Translations under genes and position numbers: made by a program
Assembly: GCA_027604505.1 (NCBI GenBank)
Contig: JADIIX010000124.1
Span: 1 to 64,000, forward strand
Direction: 5' to 3'
Length of the DNA stretch: 64,000 bases
DNA from: Gonapodya sp. JEL0774
Lineage: Eukaryota > Monoblepharomycota > Monoblepharidomycetes > Monoblepharidales > Gonapodyaceae
Shown: positions 23,801-36,216 of the stretch, in pieces
How the letters are laid out: every line of letters starts with the position of its first letter
Numbering within the stretch: position 1 is the first letter of the stretch
Notes under the pieces: generated by a model
Told to the model about the DNA's origin: nothing
The model's database searches: none
What the model saw: the letters and a program-made list of their open reading frames with translations, nothing else

Positions 23801-25460
23801 GGAAAGATAGTTTTGGGGGTTCGAGTTGGGTGCGCCTTTTGCGAAACCGTGATGCAGAGTTGTCTCATGTCCGCTGGTGAAAGCCAATTATGACCACCGT
23901 TCTCTTTTGTTGTTCACATCTCTAGCCCGTGCTCACTTTGATCAAAGCACTGTGCCACAACCGCGCGCGGCAGAGGAGAATGCTCCACAAGTGTGTGGAC
24001 GCGTTCGAGGGGTGTCAAGCTGAAGTGAGTTTCGATATTCGAACTGAACAAGGTTTCGCGGTTGTGTCTCGACGGTGGAGGAAAATGGTATTGCCTATGT
24101 GTTTCTGAGATATTGACGGAGGAAAATGGTATTACCTATGTGTTTCTGAGATATTGACGGAGGAAAATGGTATTGCCTATGTGTTTCTGAGATACTGACG
24201 GTGGTGCGTGTTTGTTGTTGGTTTCGGCTGGGTTGTCTTGCGTGTGGGAAAGGCAGAGGCGATGGATACCGAACTGCATGGGTTGATGGTGACGCATGGG
24301 ATTATCAAGGTTGGTGGAACATGAGTGTTAATTGTTTTCAGGACTAAGTATAACGCGCAATCTCCTTCGTATACAGGAGGTGAAAAAGACTATCATCTAG
24401 TCGTTCGGCCATTGTTCCCGAATCTGACGGTTGACTGTGCATTCACGAAGACAATCGACACATACTTCCTCTCTTCTTGGATCTACCACCAAAAACTCCG
24501 CCTTCTCGAGAACATTCTCATCATGGGATTTGAACTGGAACTATACAGCCCGTACGAATATGTGATGATCTTGTGGTAAGCATTTCGAATCGCCGTCCTC
24601 GAGGCATCCGACAAGATCTCCCATTCTTCCGGTTTCTACAGGTATCTCCTAGCCATCCTTGATGCTCACCATAGTCATTTACGGAGAGTGGAGAGTATGA
24701 CTGCGGCCCGTGAGCGGACATTGACAAAACCGGGTTCTGGGAAGTCCGCTGGCGCTAAAGCGAAGCAGCAGGCAAAGGAACCGCAGCCAAGTTTAAACTT
24801 CTTGGACATTTTGTTCGTATCCGGTATGACGGATTTTGTGAGAGCGCATATGCAAGTGGGTTACACTCAACTTTTTTCGGGGCGAGTGTCATCCTCTCAG
24901 AAAGGTTGTAGATTCACCCTTCTCATTTTTCATGATTTTTCACAATCAGCTGGCTGCGTCTTTAACAAATCTTGGGATGATTCCGAACCCTCAGTCAGAC
25001 TTTGATGACGAAAGTGTGCGATACGCACACCGATTTAGATTATTTTCGAGGCTCGGGAGCCCGAGGATTGCCACATATGAGGAGTTCGTGGGAGATTTCG
25101 AGGAGATGCGGCGGCAGGTCAGTGAGGGCGCTGACAAACCCATCAGATTTGCTCTTACTGTTACGTCACCGCAATCGTTTGCACAAGCCCAAGCTGCTTC
25201 TCCACTCGGCGCAACAATTTCAAACCGCAAAGAGTATGTTTGATCATATTGTGTCGCTTCCACCTACAGCGACGCGTACTGAGCTGTGCAATGACGAGTT
25301 TTCACTAAGTTTGCGGGCACTCGCGAAGAATTGTGTATTGAATGGAGTAGTGGTCAAGCTCCTGCAGACTGTCGCGGAAGGCGGTGGGGTGGGCGACAGA
25401 AAAATTGCACCCCAATTAGGGGTCGGATCTTTCCCGGTGTGGAGTTTTGTAAAGCGGTAG
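20858..25460 (+). CDS. NAA35: NatC N-terminal acetyltransferase auxiliary subunit (Naa35/Mak10)
   Basis: The family signature is spread over early exons: FAQEWTDQTEFFRHAAA, then HEAMAAVE joined to IMDPKMDIGM (exons 20858-20960, 21230-21297, 21381-21530). Later exons carry GEEDF, KPASNILVRSLL, HNRARQRRMLHK, LLENILIMGFELELYSPYEY followed by WYLLAILDAHHSHLRR, and a C-terminal exon ending WSFVKR. Known role: Naa35 anchors the NatC complex (Naa30, Naa35, Naa38) on ribosomes for acetylation of Met-hydrophobic N-termini; it has no catalytic site. The exon that should follow 21530 (the WxxGxxLxQT segment of the family) was not found, so the model between 21531 and about 22050 is incomplete. The last join (about 25117 to 25190) is also tentative. 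One intron contains a 3 x 41-base tandem repeat. Confidence 0.9.
24079..24201 (+). repeat. Tandem repeat, three 41-base units
   Basis: Units start at 24079, 24120 and 24161 and differ by two substitutions (ATTGCC/ATTACC and GATATT/GATACT). They lie in a NAA35 intron. Confidence 0.95.
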
Positions 25461-25591
25461 CAAGGTAGTGGTATGCGTTATGGGGACATTGCACTCCCGC
25501 GCCGAACGTACACCGAAAGAACAAACCACAACAGAGGATTCATCCCATTATCTCCCCTTTGTCACCGAACTAGCAACCGCAAGCTGACGTG

Positions 25592-28503
25592 ATGGCAGAT
25601 TCTCTTTCCAAAGCGTGGGTACCACGCAATGAATCGTTGGGTGTGCTGATGGAAAGAGAACTTGACGCCGATCTTCTCGTCGAGTAGGCCCGTTGATTTC
25701 AGCGCCGCTTTGAGGAAAGCGAAGGAGATCGCCCAGAAACTTGGGGCAGGCGCTGGTTCCACGCCGGGGGTGCCTTCCAGTTCATGGAATACTCGTAAGT
25801 TGGGAGCAACAGACAACGTTCGTTGTATTTTCCATTTTCAAACAAGCGCCGACGGAATTCAATTGTATCCAAAGAAGAATCATCTAGAAATGATGACGAA
25901 GATCGCTATCGCCGGGAGCCGCGCGAACCGAGGGATCGACCGGATGACCGTGAGTGAAATAGCTGCGCGTCACGCCTGCCATCCAATGACATGTGGACTC
26001 TTTGAATAATTTCCGACTGTATTATGTTCCGTCTTGTCAGATCATCGTGAACGTGACCGCCGCCGAAGTCGCTCGCGCTCCCGGTCACCAGGTCGGCGAA
26101 ATGACGACAACCGTGACCGGGACCGAGACCGCTACCGCGACCGGGATGAGGACCGCTCTCGTGCACGATATGGCCTGGGCTCTGAAGAGCAAAAAACTCG
26201 TGACTCGAACCGGCCCTCTTACGGTTCCAATGCAACTGGTGCGAAGCAGGAAGAGATGACTGTTCCTAGTGCTGTTGTATGTTTCTGCTTCATCTTGTTT
26301 TGTTTTGATTATAAAACACATAAATTGATGACGTTTTTTATTTCCAGGTCGGCCTAATCATTGGCAAGGGGGGTACGAACTTAAAGGAGATCGAGGCCGA
26401 CACCAAAGCCAAAGTTCAGTTCAAGGGAGGTCTGTTTCACCTTTCCTGCGCCATGATCAGCCTATCTATTTTCTAGATTTTAATTCTTCAATCCTTATAG
26501 AGCAAAGTGACCCCGAGCGCCATGTGACAATCACCGGATCACCTGAAGCAGTAGAGGCTGCCAGAAAGCGTATACAGGCAGTGGTAAATGAGCAAACTGA
26601 AAAGCAGGCGACGAGATTCCTTCAGGTACTGATGGAGTCTAAGCTGTCTAATCGATCGATGTCATATTTAGTAACGTCGCAATCTACATGCCAATCACAA
26701 GCAAACAACCGCGCCAGGCTCCTCGATTGGGTCGAATCATTACGGGTCTGGTGACCGAGGCGGAGGTGGGGGAATGGGTGGTGGTGTGGGAGGACCTCGT
26801 GGTCCAGGCATTGGCGAGAGCACCACGTCAATTAATATTCCGAAGTCAACTGTGGGACTTATTATTGGAAAAGGTGAGTTAACCTACTTGCATCTTATAT
26901 ACACGATGAATATCAAGAAATGGTGTTTCTACTAGGCGGAGAGACCGTTCAACGCCTCTCCCGAGAATCCGGAGCGCGTATCAATGTGACACCCGATGCC
27001 CAATCGGATCCGTCCTCGAACGAGAGGATTGTCACCGTCGTTGGAGCCCCGCAGGCGATTGAGGAGGCTAAACGACTTATTGAAGAAATTGTTTCGAACG
27101 CTCGAGAGAACATGGGCATGAGGGTAAGCATTTCACCGGTTTAGAGGCGCATTGTTTGTACTCAATATTTTTGATGCTTCAGCCCAACGCTCCCATGGGA
27201 ATGGGAATGGGTGGTGGCATGGGTGGTGGCATGGGTGGTGGCATGGGTGGGGGCCAAAACCAAGAGATCATGCAAGTCCCGAGCGAGGTGAGTAGTAGCT
27301 TGAGATTCGCGGCTAGAGGGTTCCGTATCGATTCGTAGTTTGCATTTGTTGCAGTTTGTCGGAACGATTATCGGGAAGCAAGGCTCCGAAATCAGGAATT
27401 TGGAATCACTTACAGGTTGCCGAATCAACGTCCAACAAGCAGGTACAGGGCTCTCCACCCGTGATGTTACTCTACGAGGTAGGAATGTCCGCTTTGAAAC
27501 AATGTCCGCGGATCACTTCTCATCTCCGACTGTGCCTGCCTAGGACCTCCCGATCGGATCGCATATGCCAAGCAACTAATCGAAGAGAAAATCGAGCAAG
27601 CTGCAAACGTAATTAGCGCAATTCTTCCTCGCATTTCCCCGTTTGGCTTTGTCGCGTGTCCCCGTGTGACCAGCCTTCAGCGGCGGGGTTTATTTAGGAC
27701 CTTCGTTGGGGGGCCAAATGGCCCCCCTGACTGACTTGCCGTTGTCTTTCTCTTTTGCATATGGTTTGCCTCGCTTCTGTCCCGGTGAATTTTTCGTCGT
27801 CATCGTCGTCGTTTCCTCGCATTCTCTGTGTCTTTCTATGTTGTCATCGTCACGGCGGTTCGTTTGTATTCGCTTTTGTGGTCGTATGTTTCACTTTTCG
27901 GTCTCGTTCTTCGAAAATGAACTGTGTCGCGTGACAGCGTGGCCCGGGTGGGGGTGGTGGTGGTGGAGGGGGGAGGGGCCGGTAGGTTGTTTTCAGCAGT
28001 TTTTTGAGTTGTTTCACCCACGAGTTCACTCTTCGTGTTCGCCAGCTATCAAGAGTTTTCCAATGACTACCACCAGTACCAGCAACCGCAACAACAACCT
28101 CAGGCCGCAGCCGACCCATATGCCGGGTGGTATCAGCAGCAAGGTTGGTATCTTTATTAGTCTCCCTTGGCATGCGCCATGTCGTCAATGTCTTTGCGTT
28201 TTTCCCTCCGCCCCAGCAGCTGCCCAATCACAGCAACCCGCCGCAACCACCGCCGCATCCGGCCAACAGCCGGACCCAAATGCGGACCCAGCTGCTTACG
28301 CTGCTTGGTATCACCAAGTGATGAGTGATCCGAATTATGCCGGTGAGGAACACACCCATTTTTGTTCCTTGCCCAAGACATTGCCAAAAACATTTTGTAT
28401 ATGTCCGTCAGCGTACTATGCGGCTTACTACCAACAATACGCTCCCGGTGCAGATGGTTCAGCCACTGCACCACCAGGGTCTGAGAGGCCCCCCGGAGCG
28501 TGA
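25592..28503 (+). CDS. FUBP/KHSRP-like protein with three KH domains
   Basis: The N-terminal helix FSAALRKAKEIAQKLGAG resembles the conserved start of FUSE-binding proteins. An RS/RD-rich linker follows. There are three KH domains: VGLIIGKGGTNLKEIEADTK, then a second VGLIIGKGGETVQRLSR, then VGTIIGKQGSEIRNLE. Each is followed by the expected strand-helix ending. A linker between KH2 and KH3 is (MGGG)n. The C-terminal exons carry Tyr-rich repeats (DPYAGWYQQQ, AAYAAWYHQV, YYAAYYQQYAPG) like the YM motifs of animal FUBP. Animal FUBPs have four KH domains, so this one is shorter. Probable role: nuclear RNA or single-stranded DNA binding, in splicing or mRNA control. Exon 1 is only 23 bases (25592-25614). 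The join across 27610-28045 is uncertain because the simple donor gives the wrong phase. Confidence 0.88.
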
Positions 28504-28606
28504 AAAATTATCGGCCAATTTCTTTACGTGTGAAATCAATGCACGTCACTAGTTCAGTGTAACTACTAAGGAATGTGGTACTCTACAGTTTACAGATGGA
28601 CTCCAT

Positions 28607-30804
28607 TCATTTAAGCGAGAAACCTGTTTGGGGGAAATATTGATGTGTGAAATCCAGTAGAGTGCAACTTGCCGATGGTGCTTATAGATCTCACCCTTCC
28701 CAGAAAACGGAGATGCGCCTGTGTCCTTCCCGTTCTCCTTCCCATCATTCCCTGATACCGGAACTGGCACGGGATCTCGCACCTTCTCCTTCCCTTTCAA
28801 AGATGGGGCTACCTGAGGCGAAGTGGTTGGAGCAGGACTGGACCGAGGTCCCTTTTTAGCACGAAGAGATTGACCAGATCCAGTGAAGGCGGTTGTGGTT
28901 GGTTCTGACGGGTTGGAGGTGTTTGAAGGGACATTGGTGTCGGACTGCTTCTTTGGGGGTACGATTGGATAACCTACAATGATGCACAATAGTTAAGGTT
29001 CCTGCAAGAGAATACGTAGGCACACGCGATATCGTCTTACCAAAATACAACTTCCCCGGTGGAAGACGTAATGCTGCAGGAGCTTTCGGCTTCGCAGCAC
29101 TTGCAGGTACGGGAACTTGGAGACTCTCCGCGCTGCAAATAGAGAATTCGATTGATACCTGCGGTTCCCAATGACCCAAATTTGACTGACCACCGACTGA
29201 CCTTGCGACTGATCCCGGTACCGAGGGCTTCCCGTTCAGTTTGTTCCCCGACCCCCCGAAAGAATGGAACTGGTTTATTGTCCGCTCATGGGTGTGTTCC
29301 TCGATGGACATGTGCGAACCTGCTGCAGACATCTGTTACAGTTTAGGAAGGAGAGCAAGCGTAGCTGTTGAGGAGCTCCTCGAAAGCATTCTGACCAATC
29401 CTCCAACACGAATGGGCATGCTCAACGTACCACACTCGGCGGTCGTTTCACCGGCTTCGGTTCCTGGTACCCTACGGGCGGCGCAAAGTCTACCTCGACA
29501 TCTGTTTCCACGATGGAGATTGCCGACTTTTTATCTGTGGCTGGCTTGACTTCGAGAACTTCGATGTCGTAGGGTCGATTGTTATACATGAGGGAGATGA
29601 CGTCACCGGCGGTGAGAGTGGAGTAGGAGCGGAGAGCAGTTTCAAGGCTGGAGGATTTAAGTGCAGGGCAATGTGCAAGTTGTGGGTTTTGAGGTTTATA
29701 AGGATGAATAAACTTTCTCGAAAAGCTTTGCCCTCTCCGACAAAATTTACACATCTTCTCCGACTGCTAACACTCACACTGCGCGAGGATCGTGGATATC
29801 GAGAAAGTCTACCGACTGCGGTTGGATCTTGACCCAGTTCCCCAAGGGCAATGACGCGTTCTTAATCTGGACAAAGTCTCCTTGTTCCAGAAGGAGACTG
29901 TTCATCATCTTTACGAGAAGCGAGTAGCGGAGAGAATAGAGACGAGAGTGTACGCGTGCGATGTCGTCGTTGACGTTAGATATCAGGAGAGGTTGAACTC
30001 AACACTCCATTCAAGTGGTCAAACTCACCCAATTGGGCAAGTACACCCTTCCTTCCTCAGCAATGAATTCCAATACGCCTGCATGCGTCATTCGGTCTGC
30101 GTTCATGTTGTTGAGTTGAAACTGCATGGGGTACTCGATGTGGAGGCGTGCTAGACAGGAGGCATAGGATGAGCAGACATTTAGTTAGTTCACCGGTGAG
30201 TGTAGGAACGAAGGCAGCACAGAAGAATGCAATATGTGCGGAGAGCAGCCTGCCCAAGGAGCTCGATCATTCTCGATCATTCTCCACTCCATTTGACATC
30301 CAACGGGCTGTTCTTTACAATACAATCCAAAGCTTGCATTATTGCAAGACCCCAGCTACAACGGAGAACCTGGGAATGTGCGGTGTTCCGTAGACGTCCA
30401 TCGAAAAACACTTGTCATCTCACGCAACTTACAGAGCTTGTCGAGCGCCGAAGGCGGTAAAAGAACTTCGAGTTTGGATAATCGTCGAGAAATAGAGCAA
30501 TCATCGTGGGGAAAGGAACCGAGAGGAGACAGAGGTTCCAGTTCAGATGCAATCTTGTCCGATGTACAGGTCCAAACCACACACTTTTGCCGCCAAAGTT
30601 GACGTCAGTCCTCTCGTTTCCTTCCTTCATAGAAACTGAGTAGGCTCGAAATATTTCGGTCTGAGTCCAGAAATCCAAATTCGTCCGTGCAGTCGTTGAA
30701 GAAGAAAGTGATTCAATATCAACTGGGCAACGATACCAAAGATGCGTTGGCCATTCACGACTCACAAAGGCTCCGGATCCCACACGCATCATTCCTCCCT
30801 GCAT
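28607..30804 (-). CDS. UFD1: UFD1, ubiquitin-recognition cofactor of Cdc48/p97
   Basis: The exons spell out the UFD1 fold: FRAYSVSMKEG..VNFGGK, LLPPSALDKLCK, LHIEYPMQFQLNN, THAGVLEFIAEEGRVYLPNW, IKNASLPLGNWVKIQPQSV, LRSYSTLTAGDVISLMYNN and VDFAPPVGYQEP. The p97/Npl4-binding tail is present as FGGSGNKLNGK, LYFGYPIVPP and FTGSGQSLRAKK. Known role: Ufd1-Npl4 loads ubiquitinated clients on Cdc48 for ER-associated and nuclear degradation. The start used is the ATG at 30804 (MQGGMMRVGSGAF), which splices in phase to TEIFRAYS. For the 3' end I prefer a last intron (donor in GGGAAGG/GTGAGAT), which gives the ending PFSGKGFSLK at 28607. Read without that intron, the frame continues to 28549. Confidence 0.92.
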
Positions 30805-31100
30805 GTGCCTGAGAATGTCTTCGTAGCTATTTGCACTGTTCCATGCCTGGTGGACGGGCGTAGATGGAGTAAAGAGTTGCGTAAGCGAAGACCAGGTCAG
30901 GAACGAGTGAATCGTTCCAGCAAGTCACGACTGTCCTCTTGTCGGCGTGCATGGCGGCGCTCGTCGGCTTTTATCTCCTCTTCGCTTCTTACCATGGCTG
31001 AAAATTGGAACAGGTTTGATTGAAGCAAGCTGAAAGCACTCGGCACATCTCGTGTGAGGCCACGGTCCGTCGCAACCTTGAAAAAAGCAATTCACTTTCC

Positions 31101-33137
31101 ATGGAACCACGGACGCTTTTCCTCGTGCGCGCAGCCGCATCCAGGCTAATTGTAACTCGCAATCTTGCCGTTCTTCCCCGGGCGGCGACGTGTGCGCGAC
31201 GGATTCCCCCTCCTTTCCGGATGTACCGTCCTCACCAGTCCAGATTCGCCTCATATACTTCCCACTCCGAATCCAAAGAACCTCCGCTCTCGGAAGAGTT
31301 GCTGGTGCCATATTACCGCTCCTTCCTTCGTCTTTTCCTTGCCGGTGTCCTGGGGTCCTTTGTAGTGTCGTACCTATACGATTCCCGCGCCGCCTTCCAC
31401 GAGCTCGTCCTTATGCCACTCGTCCACAAGACAATGGACCCGGAGGATGCTCACAAGCTCGCGATTTGGCTGGCGAGGAATGGACTGAGTCCAATCGAGA
31501 AGGTTGAACTGGACGACAAGTCGCTTGAGGTCGACGTGAGTATTTCATCCAGACAGAACAAGATTTCCTTCGGACCGGACACATAAAATAGCAACGCGCA
31601 GGATGAGATTTACCCCGAGCTTTAGATTCGATGGCAACTTGTGTTGAAATGAAAGTCGTCCTCCTTCTGGGGCACCTGACGTTCTCCTCACCATCATCCA
31701 CCCCCCGCATTAATTACACGTCTGCAAATCCGGTTAGCTTTTCGGAAGAACCTTGAGGAATCCTATCGGTCTCGCGGCAGGCTTTGACAAAAATGGGGAG
31801 GCCATTGATGCCATGTTCGACATGGGTTTCGCACAAGTGGAGATTGGAAGCGTCGTGCCCAGGTCTCAAGTGAGTGCCATTCATGATGCGAGAAAGCAAC
31901 ACAATATGAACTTTCTTCTTTTACCTTTGTAACACTTTTGACTCCGCACTCTCGTACAATCGTGTGCCGGCGTTGCCCTCCCGGCTTGCCGATCTCACTT
32001 TCCAGCCCGGAAACGCCAAACCCCGCATGTTCCGCCTCTCCGACGACTCCGCGTGCATCAATCGTTACGGCATGAACTGCGAAGGTTTCGACCCCATCGA
32101 GTCCCGCCTCCGTTCCCGCGTGCACTCCTACCTACGCGCCAACCCCTCCGTCTCCCTCGACCCTTCCCCGTCCTCTGTCGAGGCCGAGCTCTCCCCGCTT
32201 GATGTGCCGAGATCGTTGAGAAAGGGAAGGATGCTGGGGATCAATCTGGCGCGGAATAAGGACCAGCCCGTCGACAGTAATGCGGACTACGTAGAAGGTG
32301 TCAAGAGGATGGGACCGTATGCGGACTATGTGGTGCTCAATGTGAGCTGTCCGAATCAGCATGGTATTACGTCGATGCAGAGAAAGGGAATCATGGAGTC
32401 TTTGATGAAAGAGGTGAGTTGCGACCACTCACGAAACCACGGCCCATACTGTGACCAGATGCCCCTTTTCACCACCCACCTATCCCAACGCTCCACCCTC
32501 CCCACCGCCGTACCCTCTCCGGTCCAGATCGTCGCCACTCGGGACATGTCACTCCCCCACCGACCGCCCGTACTGGTCAAACTGAGTCCGGACCTTCAGG
32601 ACGACGAACTCCAAGACGTGGCGCGGGCCGTGTTGGACTCCAAAGTTGACGGCGTGATCATTTCAAACACGACGAATCAGAGACCAGAGTCGTTGAAGAG
32701 CGGTGAGTGGGAGCTGTGCGTTTGCGGTTCCCCGGTGGTGAGGACAACACAGCCGATAGACCACCCTGGAGCGCGTCACTGCCACGTTGCTTACTTAACA
32801 CACCATGCCCCTCCCACTCCCGCCCCCCTCAGCCCCTTCCCTCGTCTCGGAATGGGGCGGTCTCTCGGGCCCCCCCCTGAAACCCCTCTCCCTATCCCTC
32901 ATCCGCCGCTTCCGCCATCTCACCTCCTCCCTCGTCCCCATCATCGGCTGCGGCGGGATCACGTCTGGCTCGGATGCCATCGAGTACGCCAGGGCAGGCG
33001 CCAGTGCGGTCCAGGTGTACACGGGCGTGGCGTACGGGGGGCCTGGGTTGGTGGCCAAGGTGAAGAACGAGGTGAAGGAGGAGCTGAAGAGGAGGGGGAA
33101 GACGTGGATGGAGGTGGTTGGGGAGGAAGAGGGGTAA
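31101..33137 (+). CDS. URA9: Dihydroorotate dehydrogenase, class 2 (mitochondrial)
   Basis: Five exons (31101-31535, 31738-31869, 32005-32413, 32528-32702, 32833-33137), all GT..AG and in phase. The N-terminus is Arg-rich with a membrane segment [18 protein letters not shown], as expected for an inner-membrane enzyme. The barrel motifs are [108 protein letters not shown] and [13 protein letters not shown]. The Ser in NVSCPN is the catalytic base of class 2 enzymes. Known role: quinone-linked oxidation of dihydroorotate to orotate in pyrimidine synthesis. The mRNA start lies close to UFD1, which points the other way. Class 2 rather than the cytosolic fumarate-dependent class 1A is clear from the membrane segment and SCPN. 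Confidence 0.96.
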
Positions 33138-33927
33138 GGGGGGGCTGAGCGCGGGGTGGTTGAGGTAGGGAGAAGCATGGTGCGGGCCCAGACGGGTCTG
33201 AAATGTTGCAGACTTCCGGTTCTTTTGTTGGCCCCGTGTGAGGTTCTTTTTTGCAGTTGGTGGTGGACCAGTGGTAGTTGGTCGTGGGACCTGTTTGCAA
33301 TGACCGGCGCTGCTTTTTCCTTTTTTTTTTTTTTTTTTGGCACTACTCATGTTTAGAGATTATAGATATCTGGACGGGAACGGTGCGGGGCCGTGCGGTG
33401 TGGTGGGGCGCAGCAAGCAGTGTCGAGGTTATACCGAAATGCACAGAAGAAGGCCCGAAGCAAATCGATATCAAAATAGAATGTGTGCACATGGTACCGT
33501 GGATCAACTTCTCCTCTCTTGTCTCTTGTCTCTTCTCTAATGGAATTATCCACCCGCGATGCGATGCGACGGCAGCGGGAAACTTAAACTCAGAACCTGA
33601 CCAGGCCACGCGTCCGACACAACAATCAAGAGGAACAACCATACGGAAATAGGTAGGGGAAAAAAACAAACAAACAAACAAACAAAAGATCACAGTTCAG
33701 AAACTGGGGGGAGGGGTGGGACGAGCGATGGAGCGCGTGCCGGTGGGGTTGGGAGGGTACATGGAGTTATGGAGCATGAAAGGTGCGACGTGATTGGTGT
33801 GCGGTGTGCGTGTGGTCCGTGTCGGTCGTGATGGAGAGTTGGTCTTTACAATGCCCGTCGTGCGCGTCGTGCGCGTCGTGCGGCGCCGTGTCAGACTCCC
33901 ACCCCCCACGCCGTCTCTCCACCCGAC
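33138..33927. other. Convergent intergenic region with simple repeats
   Basis: It lies between the 3' ends of DHODH and the phosphatase. It holds a run of about 18 T near 33320, five or more AAAC units near 33664-33684 and a G-rich tract at 33700-33725. No gene is seen. Confidence 0.7.
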
Positions 33928-35290
33928 CTACTGCCCCCCCGTCCTCCCCTCGGCCCACGCCCACGCGACCAACCACCTCCTCATGCCCGCGTTGGGGTCC
34001 GCCCCTTTCCTCCTCTCCATCACACATCGCATGGCCCCGTCGAGGTCCATCCGGGTGCGCAGGAGGACGTACAGGGTGGCGATCGTGGGTGAGCGGGATA
34101 TGCCAAGGGAGCAGTGGATGAGGGTGGCGGAGGGGGAGTGGTCGAGGTCGCTGGGGTGCGGGGGCCGGTGGGTTACGGGGGTGTGGGCGGGGGTGGGCAC
34201 GGGGGGGGCAGAGGTGGTGGGCGGCGGCGTGACGTGGTCGGGGTCGTCGGGGTGGGTGATGTGGCCGTCGTGGTCGTGGTCGTGTCGCACGGTTCCGTTT
34301 CCGGTAACCGTCCCGTTTCCGTTCTCCATCGCCACCGCCAACTCGGACGGCTCGCTGCGACTCTTCCCGATGGCCAGGCCCTGGTCAACGAAGCGGACCA
34401 TGTCGTGGATCCACTGGGGCAGGTGCGGGTGAGGGGTTAGGTGGGAGAGGTGGGAATGAAGAGAAGGGGGACGGGCAGGAAGGAGTTGAGGGGTGAGAAT
34501 CGCACGCGTGTGCAGAGAAGTGTGGTGAGCTGGTGTGACGTCACGAGATTCGAAGCAACGCAAAACAGAGTGGCTAAGTTGCAAGGTACGAGTGCCCAGG
34601 GTTCTACATTCCCAGCATAGCATACATGGAAATAGAACGAGGGAATGGGCAGCTCGAGGGTCCGGGGAATTTGATTGTTTCACAGTTTTACAGTGACCCC
34701 CGCACGGGACCGATATGGGCGAGCGAGGTCCTCACCGCATTGCGGTCTCCGAGTTTCCGTGTAACTAAGAGAAGAAAGCACCAGAGAAAACTCACCACTT
34801 TGGGGGGCCCGAGGTCCCGTATACCACGGTAGGTATCTCTTATGTTGAGGAACTTTGACTGTATACCGTGCTGGTCATACAAGGCGACGGTGTCGTCCCC
34901 CCACTGCTCGTCACTGCAGTTGAGGACTGCCTTGACGTTGCGTTGGAGGAGAAGGGGGATGTTGCGTGCTGCTGCCATGTTTCCGACGTAGAGGACGCAC
35001 ACGTGACCGGATGGGTGGACAAAGGAGAGGACTGGGTTCATGTCGTTTCCGCCGATTGGTTCGTGGTGTGGGCGTGGAGCGAGGAACGAGGAGAGTAACG
35101 CGGGTTTCTTTGACGAGTGTGGTGGGTGGTGTGGGTAGGTCGCCAGTGCGTGTGTTGCGGGCAGGGGCGACTTGAGTTCAGCGGGTGCGAGCGACGTCAA
35201 GTCCACATTGTCGGAAGAGTCTGGTTTAGCCGATGGGGATTCCACTGCCTGCGACCCACTGCCGGGTGGTGTGGACATGCGGGCTCCCAT
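33928..35290 (-). CDS. Dual-specificity protein phosphatase
   Basis: Two exons, about 34796-35290 and 33928-34413. Exon 1 has a disordered N-terminus, then VCVLYVGNMAAARNIPLLLQ and VKAVLNCSDEQW, matching the start of a DUSP fold. Exon 2 has WIHDMVRFVDQGLA and the signature LIHCSLGISRSPTIA (HCx5R with Cys and Arg present), then LRTRMDLDGAMRCV and PNAGMRRWL. The join is phase 0 with GTGAGT..CAG. Odd point: a His/Asp/Pro-rich insert of about 60 residues sits just before the signature loop, where these enzymes usually have a short linker. The ATG at 35290 (MGARM) is used, because the longer frame has no ATG. Substrate unknown; dephosphorylation of Ser/Thr and Tyr is expected. Confidence 0.88.
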
Positions 35291-36216
35291 TGCCGAGAAC
35301 CAAGCGACCGCCGAATGGAAAACCGGCACCACCAGGAAGATGGATGATCGAAACAGACAAAAGATCTCAAGTTTGAATAGAAAGCGTCGTCACTTCATGT
35401 CACTGCGCCTGCCGCGAGTCCTGCTGAGCTTCTGTCCAACTGTGGGGCAGTGGGTGGGGGGGTGGGTGGGTGGATCGTTGCGCTCGTGACTCGTCCTACC
35501 CCGATCAGGCCTCTCGATTAGCGGAGCCTGCTTGCTCACGATAGAGGCCTCAACGCTATTTTATTTATGAATACCCGCGTAAACATGCACTATTTTCATC
35601 ATCTATTACATGCGTAATAACATCGCTCCGACGGGTACCGAAAGTGTGCCAGTCCCCCCGCAATCCCCGTTATTTATATACGTACAGTAGAAACGCTCTT
35701 CCATAGAGACTTGAGCATCATGACTAGAGCCTCTCTGGCATGATGAACTCACGGGCAAGATTTGTTGTTCACAATTCACCGTTCACGGTCCTCCACGCGG
35801 TAATGAAGCACGAACCGCTCACCTTCCGACAGATCTCGATGATGGTCCTTGGTTGGCAGAGAATTTGGGCTTGGGATTTGAAGGAGATACATTCGTGTTT
35901 TACAGGCTGGTACTTTTCACCAAGAAGAGTTCATCAAGCCAATTTCCACGGAAAGCTAAATGTTAAACGTCTGAAACAAAATGCCGATACAGGCTCCATA
36001 ATGTACTAGTTTGATTCCGGGATACATTCTTGATGTGCAAGTAAAGAAGAAACCAGCCTGTAAAGTTTTTCATATTAATATGCACGAGCTGTGGCAGGTA
36101 AATGAACTTCGAGGGTTCCGCACCTGTTCTCTCCCCACATCCACCAATCCGCCCTCCTTGCAGCACTGCCACCGAGAATATAAAAAGAAAACTCCAATCG
36201 GACAACAACACCCAAA
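35291..36216. other. Intergenic, no gene seen
   Basis: A divergent promoter region for the phosphatase and the small secreted protein. An 89-codon frame at 35740-36009 shows no recognisable feature. Confidence 0.4.

Noticed and set aside
27200-27255. GGTGGCATGGGT repeats
   Set aside because: They simply encode the MGGG linker of the FUBP-like protein and need no separate explanation.
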